Source: Pseudopyrenochaeta lycopersici
Taxonomy: Eukaryota > Ascomycota > Dothideomycetes > Pleosporales > Pseudopyrenochaetaceae
DNA: 64,000 bases
Direction of reading: 5' to 3'
NCBI GenBank assembly: GCA_003313425.1
Contig: NHZP01000028.1
Coordinates: forward strand, 1-64,000
Part shown: in pieces, positions 33,400 through 43,617 of the stretch
How positions within the stretch are numbered: the first letter of the stretch is position 1
Layout of the letters: each line of letters opens with the position of its first letter
Notes under the pieces: generated by a model
What the model was told of the DNA's origin: nothing
Databases searched by the model: none
What the model saw: the letters and a program-made list of their open reading frames with translations, nothing else
Translations under genes and position numbers: made by a program

Positions 33400-33411
33400 A
33401 TCTTGGTTGTA
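33400..33411 (-). other. Primer-binding site, complementary to the element's own LTR
   Basis: Directly inside the 5' LTR, the minus strand reads TACAACCAAGAT. The LTR carries the exact complement, ATCTTGGTTGTA, on the minus strand at 33474-33463. This matches the self-priming arrangement of Tf1/sushi chromoviruses, in which the 5' end of the transcript anneals to the primer site. No typical TGG start of a tRNA primer site is present. Confidence 0.75.
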
Positions 33412-33584
33412 TGTGAGCGGTCTCTAGTAACTGGATTCCAGCTATCTAGTCCAGATGCTATCTACAACCAAGATAGGAAGAAAAGAGGAGAATTGGGTGC
33501 CACGCGAGGTACAAAGTTTTCCGTGCACGAGCCGTATATCCGTGCACGACGGCGCAGCCTCGAGCACTGGCCTAGCCCGTTACA
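33412..33584 (-). repeat. 5' LTR of chromovirus copy 2
   Basis: 173 bp. If self-priming holds, the transcript should start close to 33474 (minus strand), at the first base of the 12-nt complement. Confidence 0.94.
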
Positions 33585-33589
33585 ATATA
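33585..33589. repeat. 5 bp target duplication of chromovirus copy 2 (right)
   Basis: atata, matching 28348-28352. Confidence 0.9.
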
Positions 33590-34119
33590 CGCCTCTCAGT
33601 ATCCATTGAACCTCCTGGGAAGCCGCCAGCGCCCAATTGGCCTCCACTCTCGCCATGCCGCATTTCCATTAGAATTTTCGCAGTCCTCGCATCTATTTCG
33701 TTGAGTTGTTGCAAGATGGCAGCCTCATATTCATCTTGCTCGACGTTATACTCGAGCTCTTCAGCCCGTACTTGCTCAATCTGCATAGCGACCAGCCCTT
33801 CTTCCTCGCTAGTTAAGAATAGGGATGGTTGTTCGTGTTCTGCTTGCGCGTGAGACGGCACATCGCTTCGTTGGCCGTCGTGCTCTCGAGGAATGGGGAC
33901 GTTGGCGCCGGTCCTGAGACCAAGCTCCGGTGGGGTTTCCGTAGGCACATCGACCGGAAGCAGAGGCTCATATGCTATAAAGTCTGTCGGACCCGTGTGT
34001 TGGCGTGTACGCCGATATCGTCGTCGATCACTCTCCTTCTTGGCTTCTACTGCTGCTGCGGTGGTGCAATGTTTCCTCGGCCTACCGCCAGCCTTTTTGG
34101 AGGGAGGGCCACCAGGCAT
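33585..34119 (-). pseudogene. Segment 1 of the split large gene (N-terminus, AT-hook)
   Basis: Starts at ATG 34119; carries GGRPRK, a basic stretch and a Glu/Gln-rich helix. The frame runs up to the chromovirus LTR at 33584. Removing the element and one atata copy continues it in frame at 28347 (ERRI then CGLGASLSPE). Confidence 0.85.
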
Positions 34120-34794
34120 GATGTAGGAACAATGATAGCAAGAACTCCTGAGTCTTCAACATCTTACTGTGGAACTGCCTTGTAATGTGGCTTACATCAT
34201 GAAGCCACACAACCTATCATGTCGCGCATCACATCACTTTATCACACCTCTCATCTCCGAGATTCCGCGAACTTTTGTACTCACTGCTATCCCAGTCGTT
34301 GTGCGCGTGGAAGGGCATTGTAATATCCCTTGGGCACGTTCTGCCACTGCTATACCTCTCTTGCGAGTCCTGTAGAGGGCTCAAAGACAGGATTCCGAAA
34401 AAAACCTAATCCGGCTAGCGTCTCTCCTTGTAGACTACCAGCACCGTGCCTCCTTCCAGCTGCACCTACGGTGCGGATTGGGATGTCTACATAGCATAAA
34501 GAGAAGCATGGAGTGTAGTTCCAGCGTCCACAGCCTTTTTTATGCGACTATCAGTCCACTAGACGTTGCTCCTCGACGTTTCCGAAAAAACCTCGATTAG
34601 GTTAGTGCGGCTCGCGAGTGAGCCTGGCCGAATCAGGAGCCAAATATCAACACCTTCACCTTTCGAAAGCTATATCTCCACCACCACAGTGTATTGTGCC
34701 TAAAGAATAGCGACACATTGAATTCTTAGCTAGTTTTGAACATTTCAAATATAAAACTCTGCAACTTTTATCCTAACCTCAAGCCCAAATTAGG
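34120..34794. promoter_or_regulatory. 5' flank of the large split gene
   Basis: No gene seen. Two similar words occur (gaaaaaaacctaatccggctag near 34397 and gaaaaaacctcgattaggttag near 34584), possibly a decayed repeat. It presumably held the promoter of the large gene that starts at 34119. It passes abruptly into the G-free tract. Confidence 0.35.
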
Positions 34795-36547
34795 CCTTCC
34801 ATTTTTACTCTTTCCCTACCTCTCTTACTTCTCCTACCCTTCTAAACCCCTACAACCCTTTACTTCTACTTTTTTCCTCCCTTTTCTCCTCCCTTTTCTC
34901 CTTCTCTACTCTTTACTCCTAACTCCTACCTTTCTTCTCTTTTTCTACTCATCTTAAACCCCCACCTTTCCTCCTTTTTAACTCTTTTCCCTTACACTCC
35001 CTCCTACTTCTTCTTCTTACTTCTACCTTTTACTTCTACAACCTTTACTCTTCACCCTTCTACTCTCTCCCTCCTTTCCTAAAACCCTAACCTTCTTTTT
35101 CTTCTCCTTCTCTACTCTTTCCCTACCACCCTTCCTTCCCCTAAACACCTCCCTTTCCCCCCCCCCCCTCTTTTTACTCTTCTTTCTACTACTTAACTTC
35201 TCTTTTAAACACCTCTCCCTCTCTTTAATCCCTTTCCCTTCTTCAACACCTTTAATTCTTAACCCTTCTCCTCTTCTTTTCTCTTACTTTACTACTCTCT
35301 ACCTTTCCATAAAATCCTAACCCTCACTCTTTCAAAACCCTAACCCTCTCTTCTCTTAAAACCCTAACCCTCTCTTCTCTCTAAAACCCTAACCCTCTCT
35401 CTTACTCTCTTTCTTTCTCCCTTCCTTTCCTACTCTTTACTCTTACTTCTACCTTCTTTCCACCCTTTCTACCTCTCTAACAAAACTCTCTTCTCTTTTT
35501 CTTTACTTCTTCTACTCACTACTCTCTTTAAACCCCTTTCTACTCCTATCACTTTTACTCTTTTTTCTCTTAAACTACACCTTCTCTACTTTTTTTCCTA
35601 CTCTCACTCTTTCTTCTCTTCTTTACTTTATTCTACTCTTCTTTTTACAAAAAAACTCCCCCTTCTTTCTACTTTCTCTCTTTAACCCTCTCCTTTTCCC
35701 CTACTCTCTTTCTCTTAAAACCCTAACCCTCCCTTAACACCAAAACCCTCCTCTCCTACCCCTCTCTTTCTACTTTAACTCCTTTTTTTAACACCCCCCT
35801 TTCTTTTTCTTTCTCCTTACTTTTTTCTAACTACCTCTCTTTTCTTTCTACTTCCTCTGTTCTCTTCTTCTTTTTCCTTAACTTTCCCTACTCTACTCTT
35901 TCTAAAAAACCCTACTTCTTTACTACCTTTCTTTCTCTCTACCTTATATACTTTTTAACCTCTTTACCCTTTTTTCCCTCTTCAAACACCCTCTTTTTAA
36001 CTCTTCTTAACCCTCTTTCTTTTTCAACTCCCTTTTCTTACTTTCTTTTTTTCCTTACTACTCCTAAAACTTACACCTACTTTTAACTTAACTAACTCTA
36101 CCTCTTTACACCCTTTTTTTTTTCTCAACCTTTTTTTAACTTCTTTACCCTTTTTCTTCCTTTTTAACCACTTTTTTACTCTTTTTAACCTTCTTCCTTT
36201 TCTTTCCTCTCTTTTTTACTTATCCTTCTCTTTACTTTCTTAAACTCTTCTAAACCTTACTCTCTTTAACACTTACTTATTTTCTTTACTCCTTTCAACT
36301 CTCTTTAAAACTTAACTTTACTCACTCTTGCTTTAACTACTAAACCACTCCTTTTTTCTAAACTTTCTTTTCCTTTTTACTACCCTACTTTCTTACCTTC
36401 TAAACCCTCTTCTTAAACTTCTTTTTTTAACTCTAACCTTCTCTTTTCTCTTCTTTCTACTAACACTTCCTTTTAACTCTTTAACAATCCTCCTCCTCAC
36501 TTCTACTCTTTTTTTACTTCCTACTTCCTTTAAAACTTTAACCTCTA
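34795..36547. repeat. G-free pyrimidine/A tract with interstitial telomere words, part 1
   Basis: Bases 34795-35858 contain no G (1,064 bases), and 35860-36329 none. AAAACCCTAACCCT-type words, the C-strand telomere repeat, occur near 35088, 35336, 35361, 35386 and 35718, mixed with ctctttc, cttctact and ccttttct words. The strand and orientation are those of the terminal telomere. No gene. The Tc5-like element at 36548 interrupts it. Confidence 0.85.
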
Positions 36548-39144
36548 CTCGGGCCCTTGCGGTCACTGCGTGATTTTTCAGAGAAAAAGCCCGTGCAAAG
36601 GCACGGGCCTCCTAGCTCAACGATCATCCCTAGCTCAACGATCACGACGCAGGTGCTTCAACTCTCATACAAATTTATATAGGAAATAAAGTATTAATGT
36701 CGCGCAAATTGATATAATATGTCAACTAGAGTCTCCTGCATCGCTACTTTCAATTCCAAAGTCAACCTCGCTGTCGTTACTTATATCATCGAGCTCGCTT
36801 TCAACAACCGTAGCCTGTGTATCTAGCTGATCAAGGGCTCGATTGTTAGCGTTCCTGTAGTATTCTTCCCATTCTTTTGCCTTAATAGCAGCTGTAACCT
36901 TTGAGTTATAAGGATCGTTGATACTACGCGTAACAAGCCCTTGTTGCACTGCCGTAGTAAGCATATCCTCAGATAGGTCAGAGCGTGGTCTGAACGGCCC
37001 CCGTTTAGTCAGCTTCTCCATACAAACTGCTGCGGCAGCTTGACAATCGTCAGGATTAAGTAGACCAAGTCCTTCCGTAACGAAGATTGGCGTTCTAGCG
37101 AGATGTCTCTTCCGGATCCTTGAGGCAGCGGCACGGATTGATAGCAGAAGCCTTTTGTACTTATTACAAAGTACTCTCGCCTCGCGATCCTTCCGTATTT
37201 GAAGGTCCTTCTCCTGCCTTGTAATCTCATCTTCCTTACGCTTCTTCACTATTGCTCGAGCATCTGAAGCGTAAACAACACCTCCTTTAAACGTAAGCTT
37301 GCGCCTTGTACGCCTCCGTCGCTCCTCACGAGCAATCTCGGCCGCCTTCGTATGCCCAAGTTGACGTCTGAAGCTCTCCGCCGTAGCAGCCCACGCAGTA
37401 GCAGTGATAAGCGTCTTCTCAATATCAATAGCTTGAGATGGTGGCAGCGTATCCTTGATGACGCCTCGGATCATTTTCATCTGAGCCTCAAGAGTCGGTA
37501 GATCGTTTGGCATTGACCAGGTTTTAGTTCCAGGCTTAAGCACGGGTATTTGAGCTGATTTAGGGCAACTCTCTCTCCATTTTAGCTTGTAGAGCTTGTT
37601 CCTAGTCTCCTTGTAGCTCCAACGGAGTTCCCGATCTCTTAAGCTATTCGATGAAACACTATCCTTATCTAGATCTGATGAGTTAAATGTAGGTGTTTAA
37701 GGACGCGTGACTTCAGGATCCTCAAATTCCACTGGTCGAACACGTTTTAGTAGGCTAGATGTAGTCTCCCAGTCGCGAAGCTTCTTCAAAACAACCTCTA
37801 GTTGAAAGGGATAGATGCCAGTTGCTCTCCAACCGCTTAGGATTGTCTTCCGGCGAAAGGTCTCTCGCCGAATTTAGTAGATAGTTGCTAAGAAGTCCTC
37901 CTTCTTTATTTCCTTGGCGCCCGTCCTTAAGGCCCAGTGGAGCATCCTACTGTAATACCATTTTAGTGACTGAAAGCAGCCAACATCTAGTACCTGTAGG
38001 AAATGCGTCGTATGCGGAGGAAGAGTAAATAAGAGTATTTGATTCTCCCATGCATACTGGATAAATTCACGCGTATAATGAGATCCATATCCGTCAAGTA
38101 GGAGAACTCTCCATACGCCACGCAACTTCCGCCGAGACTGTAGGTTAAAGTGCTTAATCTACTCAAAGCTAAGTTCATCGTTGGAGTATCCTGAATCTGA
38201 TATGCCAATAAGGTACTGATCTGGTAGATTATCTATCCATTTTTCAAGGATTGTACTCGATTTGATAATAATTATTGGATCTAGTACGTCGCTATTCGCG
38301 TTCACACACTCTACGAGCGATATGAGCTCACGGTTGTTCGAGTGGGGCATATAGATCTAAGAGCCTATTAGAATTGGTACTTTGCCATATAGTATAGTAT
38401 AGACAGGTACCTCTTTGCCCAGTCGCGTGTACACGTAGCTCCCCTTTGCAACACCAATCTGGCATCCAGTTTCATCCATATTGTAGATATCCTCTGGTTG
38501 AACTCCCAATTCATTAATTTTGGCCTTCAGCTTCTCAAACTAAGCTTTAATAACTTCAGGCTCTTAAGCAAGCTTCCTCTGGATCTTAAGAGGCTTCGCC
38601 TTTACCTTTTGGTACTGTGGATTGGCTTGAAGCCACCTCTCTGCCCAGTGATCGCCACATCTACGTGGTGGGCCAATATCCTGATGAGACGCTGCTAGCA
38701 AGGCATCGGTTTGTTGTTTGATGAGACTCTTATGAATACCAAAGCCAATATTGTTAATCGCGTCAAGGAAACGCTTTAAAGTAGCTTCCTGTTCTTCTGT
38801 AAGAAGCTTATTCGTAGATAGGCGTGTAGAGCGGCTTTGGCCGCCTCGATAGGCGCGTTTGAGCCTCTGGTAGGGTAAGTTATGGTCGCGTGCGAAGGCG
38901 GCGATGTTGGGGTTATCCATCGAGCGGAGGATTTGCACTGCTTTAGATATCTTGGCAACAGAATCACGGTAGTTTTTAGACATAGTGAGGTACTTTTACA
39001 CGTAAATTTGTATGGTGGGGTACATGAACACGTCAAACGCGTTGTCGTGATCGTTGAGCTAGGGATGATCGTTGAGCTAGGAGGCCCGTGCCTTTGCACG
39101 GGCTTTTTCTCTGAAAAATCACGCAGTGACCGCAAGGGCCCGAG
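36548..39144 (-). mobile_element. Tc5/pogo-like transposon with 101 bp inverted repeats (2,597 bp)
   Basis: Inverted repeats at 36548-36648 and 39044-39144 match over 101 bp, and TA duplications flank the element (36546-36547 and 39145-39146). Each repeat contains a hairpin (gcccgtgcaaaggcacgggc) and a twofold subrepeat of agctcaacgatca. The transposase inside lies in one frame broken by nonsense codons. It landed in the G-free tract. Confidence 0.93.
36722..38983 (-). pseudogene. Tc5/pogo-like transposase, nonsense-broken
   Basis: About 753 codons from ATG 38983. All coding pieces (38983-38567, 38350-38159, 38125-37874, 37543-36722) lie in the same frame, separated by stops (for example TAA 38564-38566 and TAG 38357-38359) and not by indels. 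N-terminus: helix-turn-helix (ISKAVQILRS...AFARDHNLPYQRLKRAY) and a second CENP-B/Tc5-type DNA-binding part. Middle: DDE_1 pieces (LLLDGYGSH, LPPHTTHFLQVLDVGCF). C-terminus: a long basic coiled region with an acidic end. Confidence 0.88.
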
Positions 39145-39146
39145 TA

Positions 39147-41990
39147 CTTTTAACATCTTTTTTTTCTTCTTTCTCTATTTACTAACTTCCTAAACCTTTT
39201 TATCCTTTCTAAACTCTTACTTCTACACCCTCTAACCTTTCTTTTAACTACTAAACTACTCTTCTCTACTCTTTTTTTCTTTCTACCTACTTTACTTTCT
39301 TCTACCCTTTTTCTACCTTTTTTCTCCTTTCCTTTACTTAACCCCACTCTTTACTTACCTTTTTTTTTTTCTTACTCCTTTTTAACTCTTTAACTTCCCT
39401 TTCTTTCTCCGTTCCTTTTAACCTTTCAACTCTCTTTCTTACCTTCTACCTCCCCTTTTTCTCCCTCCCTTTACCCATTTCTTCTCCTTCCTTTCCCCTT
39501 TCCCTTCTTCTTCTTCTTCTCTACAACTCTCTTCCTCTACCTTCTTCTTAAACTTCTCTCTTCTTAAACTTCTCTCTTCTTAAACTTCTCTCTTCTTAAA
39601 CTTCTCTCTTCTTAAACTTCTCTCTTCTTCTTCTTTTTACTCTTACAACCTTCACCTTAACTCTTCTTACAACTCTTACCTCCTCTTTCTCTTAAAACCC
39701 TAACCCTCTTCTTTTCTTCTTTTTACTCCCCTCCTACCTCTTCTCCCTTCTTTCCAACCTTCTACCTTAACTTCTCTTCCCTCTTCCCTTTTCTCTCTTT
39801 AAACTCCCTTCTCTACCTTTTTTTTCTCTACTTACTTTACTCTCCCCTTCTTCCTTTTATAACCCTCTTTCTACTCTTCTCTAACCTTTTAACTAACTCT
39901 CTCTTTCTCCTAAAACCTAACTCTTACCTTTACTCCCTACTACCTTCTTTTCCTCTTCTACTACTTACTCTTTCTCCCCTATTACTACTACTCTTCTAAA
40001 CCCCCATAACTCTTACCCTCTCTAAAACTCTAACCTCTTCCTTCTTCTTTACTCTTTTACTCTTAACTCCTACCTCTCTTCTCTTTTCCTACTCCTCGTA
40101 ACCCTCTACCCTTTTCTCTTTTTAACTCTTTTCTCTTACCCTCTCTTCTACCCTCTCTTTCCCTTCCCTTCCCTAACTTACTACCCTCCTACTTCTTCTT
40201 TTTACTTCTACCTTTTATTTCTATAACCTTTACTCTCTTAACTTCCTCTCTCTCTCTCTCTCTTTTCTTAAAAATTTCTCTTCTTTTTTTTTCTCTTTCT
40301 CTTTACTCTTTTCTTACTAACCTTACTTCTCTTAAACACCTAACTTTTCCTTCCTCTTTTTACTCTTCTTTACTTCCCCCTTTTCTTCTTCTATAAAATT
40401 CTACTAACTCTCTACTTCTTCTCCCTTTATACTCTTTTCTACTCTCTTCTTCTTCTTAACTAACCCTTTCTCTACTTTAAAACCCTAACCCTCTCCTTTT
40501 CTTCCCACAATACCATTTTTACCTCTTCTCCCTTCTAACTACCCCCTACCTTCTTTACTCCCTTTCTTTTCCTACTATTCCTTTACTTTTTTTACTTCTT
40601 CTTCCTATAACCTTCTTACACTTCTCTACCCTTTTTCTTACTTTTACCTTAACCCCTTCTTCTCCTCTCTAAACCCCTTCCTCTTCTTTTTCCCTACTTA
40701 CTTTACCCTCCCTTTCCCCCTTTAATAAACCTCTTTCTACTCTTCCTAACCTTCTAACTCTCTCTCTCTTTCTTTTTAACTCTCTTTTCAACTACTAAAC
40801 TACTCTTTTCTTCTACTTACTCTTCCCTTTCTTCCCTTCTCTTAATCTTTTTACCTTTCTTCCTCTCCCCCCTTCTTTACCTTTCTTCTCTCTCTTAACT
40901 CTACTTTTTCCTTCTACCACTCTCTTTTCTACATCATCTAACTTCCAACTCCTATCTACTTCTTTCTAAACCTTCTACCCTACCTTCCTTTCTCTTTTTC
41001 TCTTTTAAAACTCCTTTCTACTCTTTCTTCTAACCCTCTCTTTCTTCTAAAACGCTAATCCTTCTTTCTTTCTCTAAAATCCTAATCCTCTACCCTCTTT
41101 ACTTATCCTACTACTCTTCCTTTAAAACTCTAAACCTTACCTTTACTCTTAATCTCTCTTTTCTTAAACCCTAACCTCTTCCCTACTTCTCTTCTTAACC
41201 TTTACTTACTCTACTGCTTCTAATTCTCTCCTCTTTTTTTCTTCTCTTCTCTTTTTACTCCCTCTCTTTACTTACCCTTCTACTATTCTTCTACTCTAAC
41301 TTACTCCTTAACTTTAAATTCTTTAATCCCTACTTACTCTTCTCCCTCTCACAACTAATGTTCTCTACTAAACTACCTTGTCCTTTTTACCTTTTCTTAC
41401 TTTAAACCCCCTAATCCTTCTTCTATTAATATAACTTTAATCTTCTCTTAATAAAACCCTAACACTTACTTACCTTCTACCTACTTCTTTATTTTATATT
41501 CTTCTTAACTCTTTTCCACTCTATCTTCTTCTTCTTCTCTATTTTCTTTCTACTTACTCTTACCTTCTTTTTTATTTTCTTCTTCTTCTTTAATACCTCC
41601 TACTTTATTAACTTAATCTTACATTTCTAAACTTCAAATCCTAATTTTATATCTACTTCTTTCTCTCTTCTCTCTACTTCTTATACAATAATTAAACTAT
41701 TCTTCTATTTTTTATCCATTTTCTTATTCTTTCTCTTCCTTCTTTTTCCTGCTACTTCTCAAACTCTACTTAATCTATCTCTACTACATAACTATACTTA
41801 TTCTATAAAAACTTAAAACCTCTCTACTTTATTGTACTATCCTACCCTTAACTCTTGTTCCTCTTAAATACCTATTATTATACTATCTTTCTCTACTCTA
41901 CTTCTTAAACTACTTAACTGCTTTCTCTCTCTTTACTTCTGTACCCACTCTCTCTATAATTCCTACCTTATACTTTCTTCTGTTCTTTCT
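39147..41990. repeat. G-free pyrimidine/A tract, part 2
   Basis: Continues the tract interrupted by the Tc5-like element. There is no G at 39147-39410, 39412-40097 (686 bases) and 40099-41053 (955 bases). AAAACCCTAACCCTC occurs near 39695 and 40474. Toward 41,990 single Gs become more common. No gene. Confidence 0.85.
39545..39624. repeat. Tandem repeat, five copies of a 16 bp unit
   Basis: Five exact head-to-tail copies of ttcttaaacttctctc inside the G-free tract. Confidence 0.92.
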
Positions 41991-43035
41991 ATTTCTACGG
42001 ACGGGGTCGGGGCTACCTTTCTGATTTCGGTTCCCGCCCGAACGGAACTTTATGCTGCCTCCCCCTGCTTCTACGCGTCACGGCCGCCCTCTCTTCTTTT
42101 TGTGACACCTGACGGGTCCTCCACCCACCCTTTCTTCCTTACCCTTGCCCTCTCGTCCCGCTGCGCTCGGCTTATTTTCCTGCATCGACGGGCCCCACCG
42201 CCCACCCCTCTGTTACGCTCCGCGTTCTGCACCGGACGGCCCACCACCCACCCCCTTGTTACGCTCCGCGTTCTGCACGAAACCGCTTCTCTTAAACTTT
42301 TACTATCTATTGTATTCTTGTATGCGTCCTCGTACTCTTTGTTCTCTACTCCTACGGTTATACCCTATCTGACTTCCGTCCGCTCCCGACCGGAACTCAA
42401 TTTTGAATCTCTACCTTTGAACCACAACGGCCTTACTACTACGCCTCCCTACGGATTTGGGCGGCTGGTATGCTTCTACTACGGGTTACGGGTTGCGGGT
42501 TGCGGGGCGTCTCTCTCTGTTTCTACGGGTTTGGGGGCTACTTCTAACCTTCCTACGGGTTACGGGCCCTCTTTCACCTCTCTATTCACTTCTCCCTACT
42601 CTACTCTTACCTCTTCTTGCTTCTCTTACACCCCTACTTGCCCTATTTATATACGCATAAACGGGCCTCTCTTTTTTAAACAACAATTCGTCTTTAATGT
42701 ATTACGCTTGCTCTACTAACAACCGCGTAATCTAATAAAACTCTCTTACTAAATTATTACTCTCTACTGTGTCTAACTTGTGCTTCTTCGCTAAATATTC
42801 TAATATGCCCTATGTCTCCTTCTGCGCCGCTAACTCCAAACCCTGCTAACCCCCTACTTTCTTGCCTCTCTACCCTTACTACCCTGTCCTTAAAATGCTG
42901 CTCTACCCTACCCTACTAATCTCTTCCTTTTATGTTGTTTTGTTACTCTGACTTCCGTCCGTTGGGGCCGGAACTCCCCCTACCTGCACCTACTATCTAC
43001 CTACCCTTTCTTCTTCTTCCTGATGTGCCTATCCT
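41991..43035. other. Mixed repeat remnants between G-free tract and minisatellite
   Basis: No gene supported. Short words recur: a gttctgcac(c/g)...acgctccgcgttctgcac pair near 42190-42280, and ctgacttccgtccg...ccggaactc near 42368 and 42950, the latter again near 51122. These look like a dispersed subtelomeric repeat family. Blocks with GGGTTACGGGTT (42480-42570) foreshadow the minisatellite. Confidence 0.45.
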
Positions 43036-43520
43036 GCACGGGTTGGGGGACTTTCGCGGGTTGGGGGTATTTTATGGGTTGGGCGGTCCTCTACGGGTTG
43101 GGCGGCCTTCTACGGGTTGGGGGTCTTTCACGGGTTGGGGGGTATTTCACGGGTTGGGGGGTCTTTTACGGGTTGGGCGGTCTTCTACGGGTTGGGCGGT
43201 CTTCTACGGGTTGGGGAGCCTTCTACGGGTTGGGCGGCCTTCTACGGGTTGGGGGTCTTTCACGGGTTGGGGGGTATTTCACGGGTTGGGGGGTCTTTTA
43301 CGGGTTGGGCGGTCTTCTACGGGTTGGGCGGTCTTCTACGGGTTGGGGGGCCTTCTACGGGTTGGGCGGCCTTCTACGGGTTGGGGGTCTTTACGGGTTG
43401 GGCGGTCTTCTACGGGTTGGGGGGCCTTCTACGGGTTGGGCGGCCTTCTACGGGTTGGGGGTCTTTCACGGGTTGGGGGGTATTTCACGGGTTGGGCGGT
43501 CTTTCATGGGTTGGGGGAAC
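43036..43520. repeat. G-rich minisatellite (about 26 GGGTTGGG units)
   Basis: Units of 18-20 bp, of the form tctacgggttgggcggtct with ggggggcc, gggggtctttc and ggggggtattt variants, occur about 26 times. A higher-order block of seven units (about 140 bp) is repeated. The G-rich strand is the + strand, opposite to the G-free tract beside it. Dense G runs make quadruplex formation likely. All three forward frames are open, which is a by-product of the repeat and no sign of coding. Confidence 0.93.
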
Positions 43521-43617
43521 CTCCCGTGTCTGTTTTGTACATTCTGACTTTTGCTTGATAGTCAAGCAAAAGTCAGTCTCTAGTCGTACTCTCCTCTTCT
43601 CCGGCGGGCGATCTGGT

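Larger units (their letters stand above)
28353..33584 (-). mobile_element. Chromovirus (Ty3/gypsy) LTR retrotransposon, complete copy 2
   Basis: 5,232 bp with two identical-looking 173 bp LTRs (28353-28525 and 33412-33584), TG...CA ends and a 5 bp duplication atata. The order of protease, RT, RNase H, integrase and chromodomain is that of chromoviruses. A purine tract abuts the 3' LTR, and the primer site abuts the 5' LTR and is complementary to an LTR-internal 12-mer. Gag and pol share one frame with a single UAG between them. No lesion is visible, so it is likely active or recently active. It is inserted in the large gene. Confidence 0.96.
21153..34119 (-). pseudogene. Large unrecognised gene split by three transposons (about 1,423 codons)
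   Basis: Four segments on the minus strand form one gene: 34119-33585, 28347-26677, 26060-25439 and 22596-21153. Joining them, with one copy of each target duplication kept, gives 4,272 bases, a multiple of three, and the frame matches at all three joints. One in-frame TAG remains at 21639-21641. The N-terminus has an AT-hook-like GGRPRK and a basic stretch (ESDRRRYRRTRQ). The central and C-terminal parts contain well-ordered blocks (LFATPHGKESTDGLIYSQFY, GGISFSKAVCEFAYLHSKKR, GWFLPKFNWATWR) that look like a conserved domain, and the tail is Ser-rich. I do not recognise the family. No DDE, helicase or protease motif is evident. Its N-terminal style resembles multi-copy fungal AT-hook proteins. 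Confidence 0.85.

Noticed and set aside
33400..33411. tRNA primer-binding site for the chromovirus
   Set aside because: No TGG start next to the LTR and no tRNA 3' end I recognise; the exact match to the LTR fits self-priming better.
34736..34957. 73-codon frame at the edge of the G-free tract
   Set aside because: Low-complexity translation of the pyrimidine tract.
43036..43520. CRISPR-like array
   Set aside because: The repeats are contiguous 18-20 bp units with no spacers, and the genome is eukaryotic.
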